64,000 bases of DNA from Actinostola sp. cb2023 (taxonomy: Eukaryota; Cnidaria; Anthozoa; Actiniaria; Actinostolidae). The DNA lies in the NCBI GenBank assembly GCA_033675265.1, contig JAUJYZ010000691.1, forward strand, positions 1 through 64,000, in the 5' to 3' direction. Below are positions 1 to 18,003 of this stretch, one piece after another. The notes beneath the pieces were generated by a model. It did no database searches and was not told the origin of the DNA. It was given only the letters and a program-made list of their open reading frames with translations. A program made the translations under genes and the position numbers. Within the stretch, counting starts at the first letter, position 1. Each line of letters opens with the position of its first letter.

Positions 1-265
1 AAATCTGCTCTAACTGCAGTATTATTTAATAATAACTGGTTTATTTGAACCCTTTGTAGTTAATTAAACTGAATCTATTTGAGATATTTGAATCTAGTAC
101 AAAATGTTGACACATCAAAACACACTCCTTATTGACTTGTAATGTGTTCATGTGTACAGCTGCTACACTCTTAACACAATCATCACCGAATGCTGGTGAA
201 GTGCTCAGCAGTGAAGCTTGCATGTGGATGAAAAGGATCTACATCAGGCTAGCAGGCAGAGTCAC

Positions 266-681
266 TGTACGACGACCTTACCATGGCAACATATCTCGTC
301 AAATCCCATATGGCATTTTTCAGGATTGCAAGTCTTGTTGCAACAACAAGCAATGATGGTAGCTTTCTGGAGCCAAGATGCTACATTAAAAAAAATAAAA
401 AGGCTGAAGTGATCTGTTTTACCTCTCTGACCTCTCTCCAGAAATTCATGTCTTTGCTTTCTGGGTTGAGCACCAGAGAGGTTAAAAAGCACTTCAGTCG
501 GGAACTGAAAGGTCGCTGTAGGGAGGGGCATAATGTCAAGCTGCTGGTCAGTGAGGATGAACAATTTGCCTTCACTTTCTGGATTAACCGTGGGCAGTTG
601 GACATATCATTCCAGTATGGTGAATGGAACACCTGTCAATTCCCACTGCATAACTGTGATCTTGATGTTGATATGCTATGA
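266..681 (+). CDS. Candidate C-terminal exon of an unrecognised gene
   Basis: The frame runs about 138 codons from a possible splice acceptor (CTAGCAG just before 266) to a TGA at 679-681. It is closed upstream by an in-frame TAG, which suits an internal boundary rather than a true start. An ATG at 283 is the alternative start and would give 132 residues. The middle has mixed, non-repetitive composition (REVKKHFSREL, then a LLVSEDEQFAFTFW stretch) and the end is acidic (CDLDVDML). I do not recognise the family and see no catalytic motif. No matching upstream exon is visible in the first 265 bases, so any remainder lies outside the window. It may be a host gene or a transposon remnant; chance is not excluded. 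Confidence 0.35.
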
Positions 682-1288
682 CATCTATACTCACTTTTCC
701 AGTAGCTGAATAGGGGACTTAGCGGTCACGTGACCCCAACCCCCTTAACTCAAGCAGCAGTGTCAAAATGAACTTATCAAATTGAATATTAGTTATAAGC
801 TTATTAGTTATTACAAGACATAATTCAGTCATTAAATATCTTAAGAAAAAGTTATTGTCAGAGTTTCCGAATTGTGAGTTCTTTTCAATTGATTTTCAGG
901 TGGTTTAATTTGAACACTTTTCTACATCAACTACAGTTAGAGATCAAGAGTTTTATGATGACTGCAAAGTATCACAAGTCGAGTTGAATTGCATGAACTT
1001 GGTCTTTGACAAGCATCAACATTATCTGTTACATGTAGCTTCTGTTGGACATGAAATCATTCTGTAGATATATGCAAATCAAAGTAAGACTGATGCAGTT
1101 TCTTTATGATTGTTAGTTAAGTATGTGCAATGTACAGTGCATAATTTAGAAGTGATACTTCATCAGCTTTATTTTACAGAATTAATGCTGTTCATGCATG
1201 TGTATTCACCAGTCGACTGTAATGGCATTTTGGCATACTGTACATATATATAGGTTATGCATGGATCAATTCCAGCTGTTACCATCCT
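682..1288. other. Non-coding stretch, nothing recognised
   Basis: AT-rich sequence with no convincing reading frame, repeat pair or RNA gene. It ends at a run of about 18 C residues (1289-1306) that abuts the left end of the next transposon. Confidence 0.5.
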
Positions 1289-1701
1289 CCCCCCCCCCCC
1301 CCCCCCGCGTCGAGAACAAACTTAAAAACTCTCAAGAAAAAAAGTATCGGCCCATTTTTCAAAGCTGTTCACTGATAAAACATTCTTAAGGTGGAATAGA
1401 ATAGAAAAATATGCATTTCTTGACAAAATAACGTTGTTTGATGGTTTGTTCGCACCACAGGGTTCCCGCATCAACAAAAATAATAGTAAATGTACGCATT
1501 TCCCATGACGATTTTAATTTTTAAACTACAGTAGAGTACAATAACAAAATAAACTAGCTATGTATTTTCTAGACCATAAAGCGTATATTCTGATGCATGT
1601 TTCCTATCATTCAGGAAAGAATATCTCAAATGAAAAAAAATAACACATTTAAAAAAATTCTGGTTCCTTATGGGCATATATAAAAAAACAAATTTCATGT
1701 A

Positions 1702-3975
1702 CTAAATTTTAAACATTTCACTGATTAGTTCAGATACCGGCGTGATTAACAATATTGCAACATTTATAATTTCACGGAGAACGTTAGTCATCTTCTTGCA
1801 GTCCGGCATCAAGATCGGGGGGAGCAATGAATTCGCACAGCTCTGGCCTTTACACACGCCACATGCAGGAGAACAATCCAAGCCATGCTTCTTGCAGGTG
1901 CATCTCTGGGTGCTACAATTGGATTTGCAGTTGCACCTTATCATCTCCAGCAGGGAGTCGTGTGCTGGGGGGAGGTCTGTGCGCACTGGAAGAAGCTTTC
2001 CTTCTGTAAGTTTCCAACCCCAGTCCTCTGGTTGAAGCTCTTGGTTGCCATTCCATTGCTGTACCTGGAAGTACGCCCGAAAACTGTGATATGCAGCTGC
2101 TGCTGACGTGGGTGGAAGACTTTCTGGTTGGACGCCGATTGTTCCTGTAGCGACTTTCTGCCAAAAACGAGTGTAGCGCAAGAAGTCCAGGCTTTCGTCA
2201 ACTTTACCATTATACAAACATACAAGTGCCTTTTCTCCTGCTTTGATTACACCCTCTCTTGAAGCTGCTGAATGTATGAAAACAAGAGCTTGATCGCGAA
2301 ATTCTGCGTTGTCTGCTACCTTCTTCAGTGCCACCCCTTTGCCTAACCCGTGCACTCGCGATGTCGTATCGCAACCAAGAATTGCATGCACAAACAAAAT
2401 GTTCGCACACACACTGGGTCCAAGTGCCAACTTGGTTTCCTTGATATTCCATACTCGCCTTGGCTTTGTTGACCTGTGTCTTGGTTCAGGCATGAAGAAC
2501 AGATCATGCATCTCCATGTCTGCGTGAAAACATAGTAGAACTAGCAGGTCTGTGTCATCCCCTACTAGCGCAGTTGTAGTGTATCTGGCTGACTCCACCG
2601 CAGTCTGGACGATGAGTAGGTCTGCGTCGCCTACAGCATGGACTGACGTGCACTGGCTGCTTGCAGTCGTTCGCTTAGGAAGTTGATGAACCTCTGCTTG
2701 TTAACTTTATTTGCCAGGAAGTCTTCTTTCTTGGATTGGAAGATCATATTGGAACTGAAGTTTACCGTTGGCCCGCAGGTTCCTGTGCGTCTCTGGTGTG
2801 TGCAGTCCTTTGTACCTGGTCCATCTTCATACCCGTCGAACACTACGGTTGCCTTGCCATATTTTCGCTCCACGTATTCGACATAATGAGTGGAAATAGT
2901 CTCGTAGTCGATCCCTCGAGGCCACGACACTCTGTGTAATAGGGCACCTCCATCAACAACATAGTGGACGTCACCTGTGGGTCTACCTGTCTGTTTCTCC
3001 TTCGACTTCACCCACATGGCGTCTGCCAACACTGGCTTGTTTGCCTGCCTTGGGAGAAGGGAGGAGTCAAACAGTGCAGGAGGGTAACTGCACATCTCAA
3101 ATTTAAAGAACTCTTGGGGATTCTCAAATCTTCCTCCGGTAGCAACAACGCTTAGCCTCTGAAATAACAGCTGAGGATCTACTTGAACAATGCCATCAGC
3201 GAATGTTACAGCGGTCTTTGACGCAAGCGTCACAGCTTGATCTTTCTTGCGGAATGAGAAGTCCTGCACTCTCTTACCCTCCATTGACACCAGTATTCTA
3301 TCTCCAACTTCCTTGGCGTTATCTACATTGACATTCTCGTCTGCCACGACACCGGTCACAATGCTGCGCAAAGATGGGTCATCGGTGAAGGGATTCCTCA
3401 AACGTAGGTACGATGTTAGTTCCTGAATGTCATTGTGGTCACGTTGTTTTCTCGCTGTGGTGGTATCTTTGTGCTGCTCGCAAGTTTGATAGTTGACACC
3501 AGTAAGACTCTGCATTGCACTGTTAACCTCTGCGCATGCTGGCATGGACATCAGCCACACTAGGCGCTGCGTTTCTGTCATTGCTCGACCTCGGGTGAGT
3601 CCTCCAGTAGTCTTGACGCTACGCATAAGGACTTGTTCAATTATCAAGTCTGTGGACAACCCAGCCCAATAGCGGTAACTTCTTCGTACAACATGGAACA
3701 CGTCTTGAAAAGCCTTGTTAACATCGTTGTGCGTCTTCTCGAGCTCTTGCATCATCTGGAGATAAATGTAGACAGACTTGGCGTATAGGTTGTGCCCTGA
3801 AGCAGCAAAATATGGGAGCATGTCGTATGCTGCTTGGAGATGAAGATTCCAGTCCCCGGTCAGCTCTGCTTTTATGAATCTGCGAAGTATATCTATCATT
3901 GTCATATACTGCAACCAAAGGGCAGAGGTGCGGTGAGTTTGCATCAACTTTATATTGTTCTCTAGTTTTCTGAGA
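1702..3975 (-). pseudogene. XPG/FEN-like nuclease and Cys-rich tail of the Academ-like protein
   Basis: The first part encodes WLMSMPACAEVNSAM and a long linker, then motifs in the order expected for an XPG/FEN nuclease. VVDGGALLHRVSW and VVFDGYEDGPGTKD form the N-terminal acidic half. GDADLLIV and VVGDDTDLLVLL-like motifs form the internal half. LGCDTTSRVHGLGKG matches the glycine-rich helix-turn-helix seen after the active site in FEN1/XPG. The tail (LLEMIRCNCKSNCSTQRC onward) has about ten cysteines in CxC spacing, resembling a CXC/tesmin-type zinc module. A frameshift near 2650 splits the nuclease between two frames: 2631-4016 carries the first half and 1702-2598 the second. All putative acidic residues are present. 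Confidence 0.65.
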
Positions 3976-5451
3976 TAATCTTTGGAGAACATCTGCACTG
4001 CACACTTGCTCTGCAAGACTTGGGTCTTTCATCAAGTTGTCATACATCATTCCAGCTAGCTCCAGATCCTTATCAACAGCAGGTTGTGGTTCTTGACTGA
4101 CCGGTTCCTCTTGCGGCCCTTCTTCTCTTAAAACCACGCCAAATTCATCACTTTCTGTGTTTTCGCAATCATTCACACTGACTGGAAGAGGTTTATCGAA
4201 TGTGTTGCACACTAGTAACGTATTGAGTGCTGCGTTGACAAGAAAATGACCTCTGATAGCTCTTGCAATCGCTTTTCCACTGAGTATATGTTCCACAGCA
4301 TTCTTGGCATACACCAGTTCAATGATGTCTTCAAGACCAGACCCAGCCATTAGATGACCAATGGAGCCAAGGAAGCTCATTTGGGTGTGAAGACCTCCTA
4401 ACCTCACAATGATGGATCTTAGTTTACTTTCTTGAGGCTCGTTCAACACAATTGTCAACGCCTTCCACCACAGAGGCTGGTCAAACGTAAGAATGGGTGT
4501 AACGCTGTATCGATTAGCTTGTTCTGCTACAAATGCAAGTGTCGAATAGATACAGGTCAAATCTCCTGGGTCCATATCAATCATCGGAAGAAACGCGACA
4601 GACGACTTGCCTGGGTGGTTACCTTTGCACATCATTTGCATTGTTCCTGACCAAGACGGGCGCGGAGACTGCACCAATGGTTGCGTTAGCTTCAAAAGAA
4701 GATCCAGGTTTGAAGACACATCTTGTACTTTGAGGTCCTTTAATTCTCTGTAGAGCAGCTGCGACGATTCATGGCTTGCATTATTGTAATATCGGATAGT
4801 TATCTTTCCAGCATTAGCTATGTCTTCATTGGTAACATATTTCTTTGGAACTACCTTCTTACTTGTTGTTCAAGGTGTAACAGCCGCAATGATGCCCATC
4901 CCGTGAAATGTGTCCTTGCCATCTAAAGTCCTACTGTTGTGGTCAACATTATCTGCAATATACTGAATAAACCTTCCAGGGATAAAACCAGGTATCTCTG
5001 TTCCTTGATTAACTGCCGCAGATCTCTCAACCTTCTGGATCGTATAATATGAGGAACAGAAAGCATGGGAATTCAGAGTCTCAATCAGAAACTTTGATGC
5101 GAAATGGTGGTGCATTTGAATCCCCAGCCCAAGTTGTAAGGGTGCTAAAATAACTCGTGGTCGTGTTCCTTGAATTACGGCATGTGCGATTGATGTGAGC
5201 TTTACGTCAATGTCTTTATCCGTCAATAGAAGTCTTAGAAAGAGCTTCAAAAGACTGGGAACGAATTCCATTGCTTGCTCAGTAGAGGACATGTCATTGG
5301 TACTCGGATAATCACTGCCTGAGGCATCTAAATTCTTTATGTCGCTCTTTATCAGCTTTGCTGCTGCCGAAACGATTCTCACTTTCTCTTCCTCGTCATT
5401 GTCGTTTTTCGGGGTACAGTAGAATTCATTGATTATGGATGTTGCGGTTTG
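3975..5451 (-). pseudogene. Transposase-like core of the Academ-like protein, with in-frame stop
   Basis: After the intron acceptor at 5451 the frame runs through QLGLGIQMHHHFASKFLIE and the acidic motif ADNVDHNSRTLDGKDTFHGM, then meets a TGA at 4870-4872. It continues in the same frame with KKVVPKKYVTNEDIANAG, then FLPMIDMDPGD and GGLHTQMSFLGSIGHLM. The conserved D residues in DNVDHN and MIDMD, and the later acidic helix, could form a DDE-type active site. That is inference; I cannot align it here. A frameshift near 3975 separates this block from the nuclease-containing frame. Confidence 0.6.
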
Positions 5452-5630
5452 CTGAAAAGTAACTATATTGGCTTTATAATAAAGATTCGTTTCTTCTACG
5501 TAAAGGATTTAATATATCCGAGCTTTCGGGCCCATGGCCCATCATCAGGGAATGAAGGCAATTCTAACGATCGAACTTTCAGTTAACGTAGAAACAATGA
5601 CAAATGTTATTATTATAACATGGCACCTAC

Positions 5631-6427
5631 GTACAACAACATATTGAATATATTGGCTTTGTTCCTAATAGTAGTTATCACAATTTTATTTCTGAAATGT
5701 TCTTGAAGCTTCGTTTTCATATATCTAACACTAAATGCTTCCTCTTCTGATCCTTCAAGATATTCCTGCATCTTTTCACACAGATCGTTAACGGTGATCT
5801 GCTCCTCGTCGTTTTCTTCTAGATACTTAGCAACTTTCAAAAATGCCAATGTCTTTGTACTATCGATGGGTCTTCCAACTTGCGGTCGTGGTCGTTTGGA
5901 GGCGTCGCTGGTCGAAGCGCTACAGTATTGTTGTGGGACCTGCTTTCCAGTTCTAAAATTTACACTACATTGCTGATGGTAAACAGCATCCGCAGCGTGA
6001 AGATCCCTGACATACTCCAATCTACCACGTACAGTGTCCGACCATTCGTCATTTCGTTTCATGCATAAGTCACTTATTGATTCCTGAAAATCCTTGGTTC
6101 TAACTGGTATTACGTCATATCCTTTTTTCCTTCCATCGTATTTTGCAGGCAAACCACAAAATATGCAGTTCTCACTTGATCGGAATTGGGCTTTCGTAGA
6201 ACGTCTTGCGACCTGAAAAGGTGCGCTTGTATTTGATATATCCCTTGTTGAATTTGCAGCATCACGTGATAAGTCCCGCGACGGCACTTGACATGAACCT
6301 TTTGCCCGACTTCGGCGTGAATTTCTCCCCTACTACACTTCTCGATTCCCTGTACTCCCTTTTGGCCTAATACTGTGGTCGACTGACTATCGCCCAGTTC
6401 ATCATTACAAATGCAGCATTTCTCCAT
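5631..6427 (-). pseudogene. N-terminal zinc-binding region of the Academ-like protein
   Basis: The segment contains a CCIC pair at its start, a CIFCGLPAKYDGRKKG motif, and then YHQQCSVNFRTGK about 80 residues later. The two cysteine pairs and the YHxxC motif look like a zinc-binding module upstream of the transposase core. A one-base frameshift near 6285 separates the first CCIC stretch from the CIFCG stretch. The exon ends at a GTAGGT donor on the minus strand (intron 5452-5630). A likely role is DNA or end recognition by the transposase, inferred from position only. Confidence 0.6.
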
Positions 6428-7469
6428 AGGCTCGTCAGTGTAAGATCTAAAGCCTTCCCTTAAAGCAATACCAATAACCTTATCAAATAGAATCCAGAAA
6501 TAGAGTGAAAGCACGTGCGTGAAAGCTGTTCAAGTATATCGCTTGGATATAGCTCTCCCAGCGGCTTACCTTTTGTCGTAAAGACACTGTGAGACTTGGG
6601 AGAGTACTATCATGCAGTAGAATAACTATACCTGGAGTCATGTAAAGCGTGAATTGCGTAGGTATTTATAAACAATCGATGAGCCAAACTTACACATGAG
6701 CTGTGATCAGAAACTCTGGTGTTAGCCGGTGAATGGAAACAATTTTCCCATGAATACAACGGTAAATCATGTCTCGTTTTGTTTCGTTTGGCTAGACCAA
6801 AGAGATTTCATGGCTGGAAATTGAAATAAATTAACACTGCGGAAATTAGCCCTAGCCCTCTTGCAACTAAAATTAATTTTGGCAGTATAAACGCACTACA
6901 TACAATTTTACCGTTTTGCTTACAGGAAGGATAAAATTTATATTCAAGGACTTTTTTATGACGTTATGAAATAATACATTTTCTCTGCGTGGGAACCCTG
7001 TGGTGTACCAGCCTTTGCGAACAAACCATCAAACAACGTTATTTTGTCAAGAAATGCATATTTTTCTATTCTATTCCACCTTAAGAATGTTTTATCAGTG
7101 AACAGCTTTGAAAAATGGGCCGATATTTTTTTTCTTGAGAGTTTTTAAGTTTTTTTCTCGACGCGGGAACCCTGTGGTTTTTGGTCAAATTACAAAATGC
7201 TAAATTTGGGGATGTTCCACCACAGGGATTTTTGAGGACTTTTAGTATGTTGATAAGAGAGCCTTCCTTGATGTTATGGCGGTGACAGAAATTCTGTTGC
7301 AATTTGTTCCAACTGGACCCCAAAAATCTCGTAGATTGACTGGACTGACTAATATACATGTGTACTTATTGTCATGAGGATGATTGAATATATATTTTAT
7401 ATTATATATAGTTTTATAATATTATTTTATGTTATCTATCGTTACTGGTAATTTATGCACAGCCCCAAG

Positions 7470-7590
<121 letters not shown>

Positions 7591-7683
7591 GAACAATCCA
7601 AGCGATCATTTTAAATTTTGTAAATAAGGATTTTTATCTATTTTTCTATCTCTCATTTGTAATTTGTTTTGAAGAATAAAGTT

Positions 7684-7840
<157 letters not shown>

Positions 7841-7846
7841 GAAATA

Positions 7847-8033
7847 CAGTTGAACCTCCAGTTTTGACCACTCTCGTAAGCGACCACCTCTCCTAAGCGA
7901 CCAGTTTTCCAAAATACCAAAAGTTCAGTTCCAAGTCAAACCACTGTAGTTGGAACCTCTCATAAGCGATCGCCTCTCTTAAGCGACCACAAAGCTTTAC
8001 GTTTTAGGTAGTCGTTTACGGGAGGTCCGACTG
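7847..8033. mobile_element. TA-flanked MITE, AAGCGACC family, copy 1
   Basis: A 187 bp element flanked by TA on both sides. It starts CAGTTGAACCTCC and ends GGAGGTCCGACTG, an imperfect inverted pair. The interior repeats TAAGCGACCAC in both orientations. The TA flanks suggest mobilisation by a Tc1/mariner-type transposase. Related copies lie at 16805, 40155 and 44017. Confidence 0.8.
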
Positions 8034-8903
8034 TATATCACACACAATACCTTAAAAAGGATGCCCATGCAATATATTTAAAAGGTAAAACTGGGAAGTC
8101 ATGTCTGAAATAAATTATTGTTCATTAATGGAGAGTCACTGTCATTATATTCACAATGATCAATTTCAAAAATAATAATATTAGAAATTGCTGCATTATT
8201 TAGCAATTTATGTCAATATGTTTTTTTGAGTTTAAATATCATATGCCAGTCCTTTAGGTATTTACATGTATACATATCTATAATGGACAACCTTTTGAGA
8301 ATGACTATCTGGATATGCTACAGAACCCTGCATAGCATAACAGTTGCCATTGTCCACTTGCATGCATAGTAATGATTATATGGATAAATCTCGACATGTT
8401 TACTGCTAGGGATACATGTACATTTGATAAAAAGAGAACATAAATCAAATCAATTCACTAGACTTGCAAATATATAAGATTATACCTTTCATTTTATGGA
8501 GTGAAATGATTGTTGAATGAGAATTTTAATAACCAAAAAAAATACAAAATCAGAAGGGAAAAAAATATTATTGTGGATAATGCAACTTATACTTACCAGT
8601 ATCAATGTTAGTTGTTACATACCACATAAGTAAAAGAACAGCAAAAAATAAATATGTATTCAGTGTGGGTAAAATTGAATATTTAAGAAATATAAAACAG
8701 TTTTCCGTTTTATATACTCTGATCTGAACACGCGGGATGTTGGGAGAACACGAGAGAAGCGTAGGAAACCACGACGCGAAGCGGAAAAAATTTGAATTTC
8801 ACGTCATATTCACAAAGATTAGGGGCAAAAACGCATTTGTCACGTGACCGAGTTTCATACCTTGTTTCAATATGCACATATACTGTGGGACGCGCGGGAC
8901 GCG
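8034..8903. other. AT-rich non-coding stretch
   Basis: No reading frame, inverted repeat or RNA gene that I can support. Confidence 0.5.
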
Positions 8904-9073
8904 CACAGGGAGCCCAACATTATACCTTACTCAACACAGGAAGCCCAACATAATACGTATTCCGCGCGCGAGCTCTACCACAGGAAACCCATCAAAAAAA
9001 GACGCGCGAATATAAATGTATTTATATTTATTATTAAATAGCCTCAAAAGCAATGATTGGGCTGCCTGTGATG
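8904..9073 (+). mobile_element. CACAGG-ended MITE, copy A
   Basis: It begins CACAGGGAGCCCAAC and ends GGGCTGCCTGTG. Further internal copies of the terminal motif lie at about 8935 (CACAGGAAGCCCAAC) and about 8975 (CACAGGAAACCCA). A GC-rich alternating CGCGCG segment and the phrase AGCCTCAAAAGCAATG are shared with copies at 56.9 kb and, inverted, at 62.2 kb. Confidence 0.7.
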
Positions 9074-10194
9074 GGCTCGATGTTTTGTGTCCGAGTTTTC
9101 GAAGTTTGAATTGTGTCACGCAACTCTTACCATACGCTAGTCACGTCTCTGAAAAGTTGTGGAAAACAACAAATTTGTACCAAATTAAATATTTTTAGTT
9201 TTCTACATGTTTAGAAGTTCTATTTATAGTGAAATTAAGTGATGTATAAAGGCTAGTTTCCATAACCCAAACCGCCCTTGATCGATAGCAGTCTGGGAAC
9301 GAGTTTGCATAATGAGACGTCGGCCGTAGACGTAGCGAAGTTTGGCGTTACGTATTTTATGATGTCTACGTTTGTGGAATCAATCTTCTTTATATCGGTC
9401 GGTTCTCTGCTTGAATTCTCTCTACAACTCTTTAAAATGTCATCCAAATGTGTTTATGCTGTCTACATCTACTCAGCGAAGCTTTAACGACGAAAATTTC
9501 GAACTATCGAGGGCAGTTTGAGTTATGGAATCAAGTCTCTACGACAAGGAACGATTTAGTTTCCATAACCCAAACTTGATTCTTGGACAAGTCATGGAAA
9601 CAACGAAAATGTAAGTAGTCTTTTACTATGATAATGGATAAACCCATGTATTTAATTGAAAATCCATGCACTATTAAAGTCTTATAGTGGAAATTTTGGT
9701 TATGGTTATTAAGCTTACATTATAAAGCTTTATTAATAGTACACATTGCATTGCTTGTAAAAATGACAAGACAAACACCCATCTGTTAAAGACCTATTAA
9801 AATGAAGCCTGTATTACTGTAAACAACAACATTTGACTTGAGCAACATCTTTCAGACTAATTATAATTCATGAGACAAACACAATGGAACCCCCTTCCCC
9901 TCCTTGTTGGGGGGTTGGTGGGGGGTGGTACTTTGGGGTAAAATGGGGTGAGGATGACCATCGGAAAATATATATAGGGAGTACTCCCCCGGGAATGGAA
10001 CGTGCTTTTGAAATCTGATGCTAATATTACCATAAAATTTAGCAAACTTTAACTTTGAATTTCTCGAAGAATTATTACAGTGCGACTACACCAACCAAGG
10101 CCACCCAAACACATTTTGAATCAAATTTTCTAATCACATTTGTGACGCCGAATAACAGAATGATGTCGAATTCTACAATTTAAACTGCCACAGG

Positions 10195-10400
10195 ACGAAA
10201 CGAAGGATTTCCTGAAACGGAAATTCTGTCGGAAATTTGCTCCCTTCACATTTCCGACGAATTTACGGAAACGTAAATCCATTTTCGTTGCATTTGGCTG
10301 TTCAATGCATTTCCGTTATACGTATACGTCGAATATTGACTTATACGTACTTGTAAAGGTTTCCGTTGCATATAAGTTAGAATATATTCTGCGGAAACCT
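10195..10400. repeat. Left subterminal TTCCG/CGGAA repeat zone
   Basis: About 200 bases just inside the left inverted repeat hold many copies of CGGAAA, TTTCCG and TTTCCGTTGCA in both orientations, with interspersed TACGTA steps. The right end has an equivalent zone at 23124-23345. Clustered subterminal repeats are the usual transposase binding sites in CACTA elements. Confidence 0.7.
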
Positions 10401-10781
10401 ACATGTAAGCCAGCTTCAATTATTTATTTTAAAATCACTTTCTGTTCGTAATACAATGGTGAATATTGATCGAAGTAGTTCGCGACAGCACAGTAGCGAT
10501 AGAAAAAGTAGTCAACCTAACTTTCACTGTATGCGTTTAAATTGAGAAAGGGGTCCGATCGTAAATCATTGTGACTGAGTCCTCCCTTTCATTATTAGAC
10601 TATCAGATTATTATTCTTTCCTACTCGGATGCTGGTTTATTATTATTTTTTTCTCGTGTCAACACATACAAACAAGTAAGTAGATAACTTTATTTTAGCA
10701 TGAGAAACAGGCGTTACTCGCTGGGGCCAGGAGCTGGGGCCGAAGGCCGGAAGTGAGGGGAGAGGGGAGGAGCTCAGGGGT

Positions 10782-11645
10782 CGGTTGCATAAAATCTGTA
10801 CTTAAGTGTTCACTTAAGTGTTCACTTAAGTGAGGCACTTAATATTGCATTACGGGTTTCCTAAAGCGTGTTGCATGAAGCTTACTTAACACAATCGTAA
10901 GTGAATTACTTAAGAGTGAATTTACAGGGACACTTTTAAAAGTGCTTGGTTAAGCATATTAAATAGTTTTAATTCATAGAACTCATAGAATTTGACTACA
11001 GAAATGTATAATTAACAAAGCCTATAGAAGCTAATAAATCAAATAAATCAAAAAGCTTTCAAAAATGAATAACATCGACTGTACAAAAATGTAAACGGAT
11101 TACTTGATGAAATTAAGGAAAGGAAAATGAGCACATTTATCTATTCAGTTATTTGTGCGAGTTCGTTTTTTGCAGGAAAAATAAACCTATAAATGCCAAA
11201 ATTTGCTTGTCAAATCTTAAAATGTGCATACATGCATGCTGCAAAATAGCGCTAAAAACCATAATATTTTTTTCCTGAAAATATATCTCCAAATTAGTCC
11301 AAATAAACACACTTACAATACAAGGCTATGATATGTTTATAAATTAAAAATATTGAAGGAAATTTGAAACTGAAAGTAAGATTTTCCATGACGCACTTAG
11401 TTTTACGGGACCTCTAGGGCTCCCGTAAATTTACGGACGACTTCTGCACTTAAGAAATGGGCGCAAAGCGTTTGTGCAACACCCGTATATTTCGTTGCAT
11501 AAACAGCACTTTTAAAAGTGGTCACTTACGATAATCGTAAGATCCAATGCTTAAGTGAAACTCTTAAGTGAGCAATTAACTCATTATTTGCAACAGTCTT
11601 AAATTACGAGTACACTTAAGTAGACTCGTAAGTTTTATGCAACCG
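10782..11645. mobile_element. Nested MITE with CACTTAAG-rich interior
   Basis: The left end CGGTTGCATAAAA pairs with an inverted copy at the right. Both ends are full of CACTTAAG and TTAAGTG motifs and each end folds on itself. It sits in the 3' flank of the transposase gene. A wider inverted pair (CGCTGGGGCC-GGAGCTG-type sequence at about 10718 and about 11735) surrounds it. No clear target duplication was found. Confidence 0.6.
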
Positions 11646-11966
11646 GCCCCAGGACCGGAAGGGACAAAAAGCGCCTCCCCCCTCCCCCCTCCTCTCGCTT
11701 TTTGTCCTTTCCCCATTCCCTTTCGGCCCTCCCCATTCCCGGTCAGCTCCCGGCCCCAGCGAGGAATGCATGCTTTGTAGGCTACTTTATTTAGGCAGGG
11801 TGGCCCTTTCAGCACTAGACTCAGTGGTATCCATAGGGGCCCTGCAACATTCTACATATTAAACTATTTACAATGTACAAATATATATATTTTTAAATGA
11901 TATAGCAAAAACAAACAATGTGCAAATCAGCATGGAAGTGGGAAGATTATGGGCCTTTTATATCGT

Positions 11967-17481
<5,515 letters not shown>

Positions 17482-18003
17482 TTTAAATGATTTATCTAGT
17501 CTCGATCGACACAAGGTCGAAAACTGATTTGTAGGATTTCGACCAGCTATGCTGCTGTAATAGTAATATGATATCATTCTTTCACAATTTTTAATTTGTA
17601 CGTAAATGATTTCATAATACAGAATCCCGTGCACGTGTCCTGCACGCCGTACGCGTGTCAAAATATGTCATGTCGAGCAATGATTCAGATGAGTAAACAT
17701 AGTAAATTATGATCGATCAATTGTGTCTGTAGTGTAAGCATGTATTGAATTCAAAGGGTCCTTTGTCCACGTTTTAAACTTTATAGATCTATCTAACTTT
17801 AATACAGCTGAGTGGTAAACATCACTGAGCATGAGTTTCACATTGCATCACTAGTTTTTTTAATTAATAACTTTAATTGCCTCTCCCATTTCAAGTAAAA
17901 AGTCACGCAAATCAAACCCTTACATGGCTTCACTAATTCGAAAATACAAAATATTAAACTCATATACAAACAAAAACTCACGATGAACTTAAATAAGTAA
18001 TTG

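Larger units (their letters stand above)
1702..6427 (-). pseudogene. Academ-like transposase/XPG nuclease gene, multiply disabled
   Basis: One gene read right to left. It starts at an ATG at 6427 (MEKCCICND) and ends with the TAG-type stop at 1702. Order of parts: paired-Cys N-terminal region, transposase-like core, XPG/FEN-type nuclease, Cys-rich tail. One intron is clear at 5452-5630 (GTAGGT donor, TTTTCAG acceptor on the minus strand), and the reading frame continues across it. Disabling changes seen: a frameshift near 6285, an in-frame TGA at 4870-4872, a frameshift near 3975, and a frameshift near 2650 where the nuclease passes from HAVGDADLLIV to the next frame. Conserved motifs remain readable on both sides of each break, so the decay is fairly recent. 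Related long proteins are common in cnidarian and sponge predictions, usually labelled uncharacterised. Confidence 0.75.
1289..7176. mobile_element. 5.9 kb DNA transposon with terminal inverted repeats, Academ-like
   Basis: About 165 bp at the left (1307-1470) reappears inverted at the right (6986-7162). The outermost shared bases are GCGTCGAGAA. The right end continues outward as CACAGGGTTCCCGCG (in minus orientation, 7176 inward). On the left this terminus has been replaced by a C run. A second copy of CACAGGGTTCCCGC lies inside each repeat (about 1456 and about 7002), so each end carries a terminal and a subterminal copy. Between the repeats is one minus-strand gene, now broken. No target duplication can be read because the left edge is damaged. 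The XPG-type nuclease in the protein recalls XPG-bearing Academ elements, but this assignment is from memory. Confidence 0.7.

Noticed and set aside
9253..9447. 64-codon frame MDDILKSCRENSSREP and its twin at 28037
   Set aside because: The two are the same sequence in the inverted arms of the fold-back element; short, with no domain and different C-terminal ends. Kept only as evidence of arm identity.
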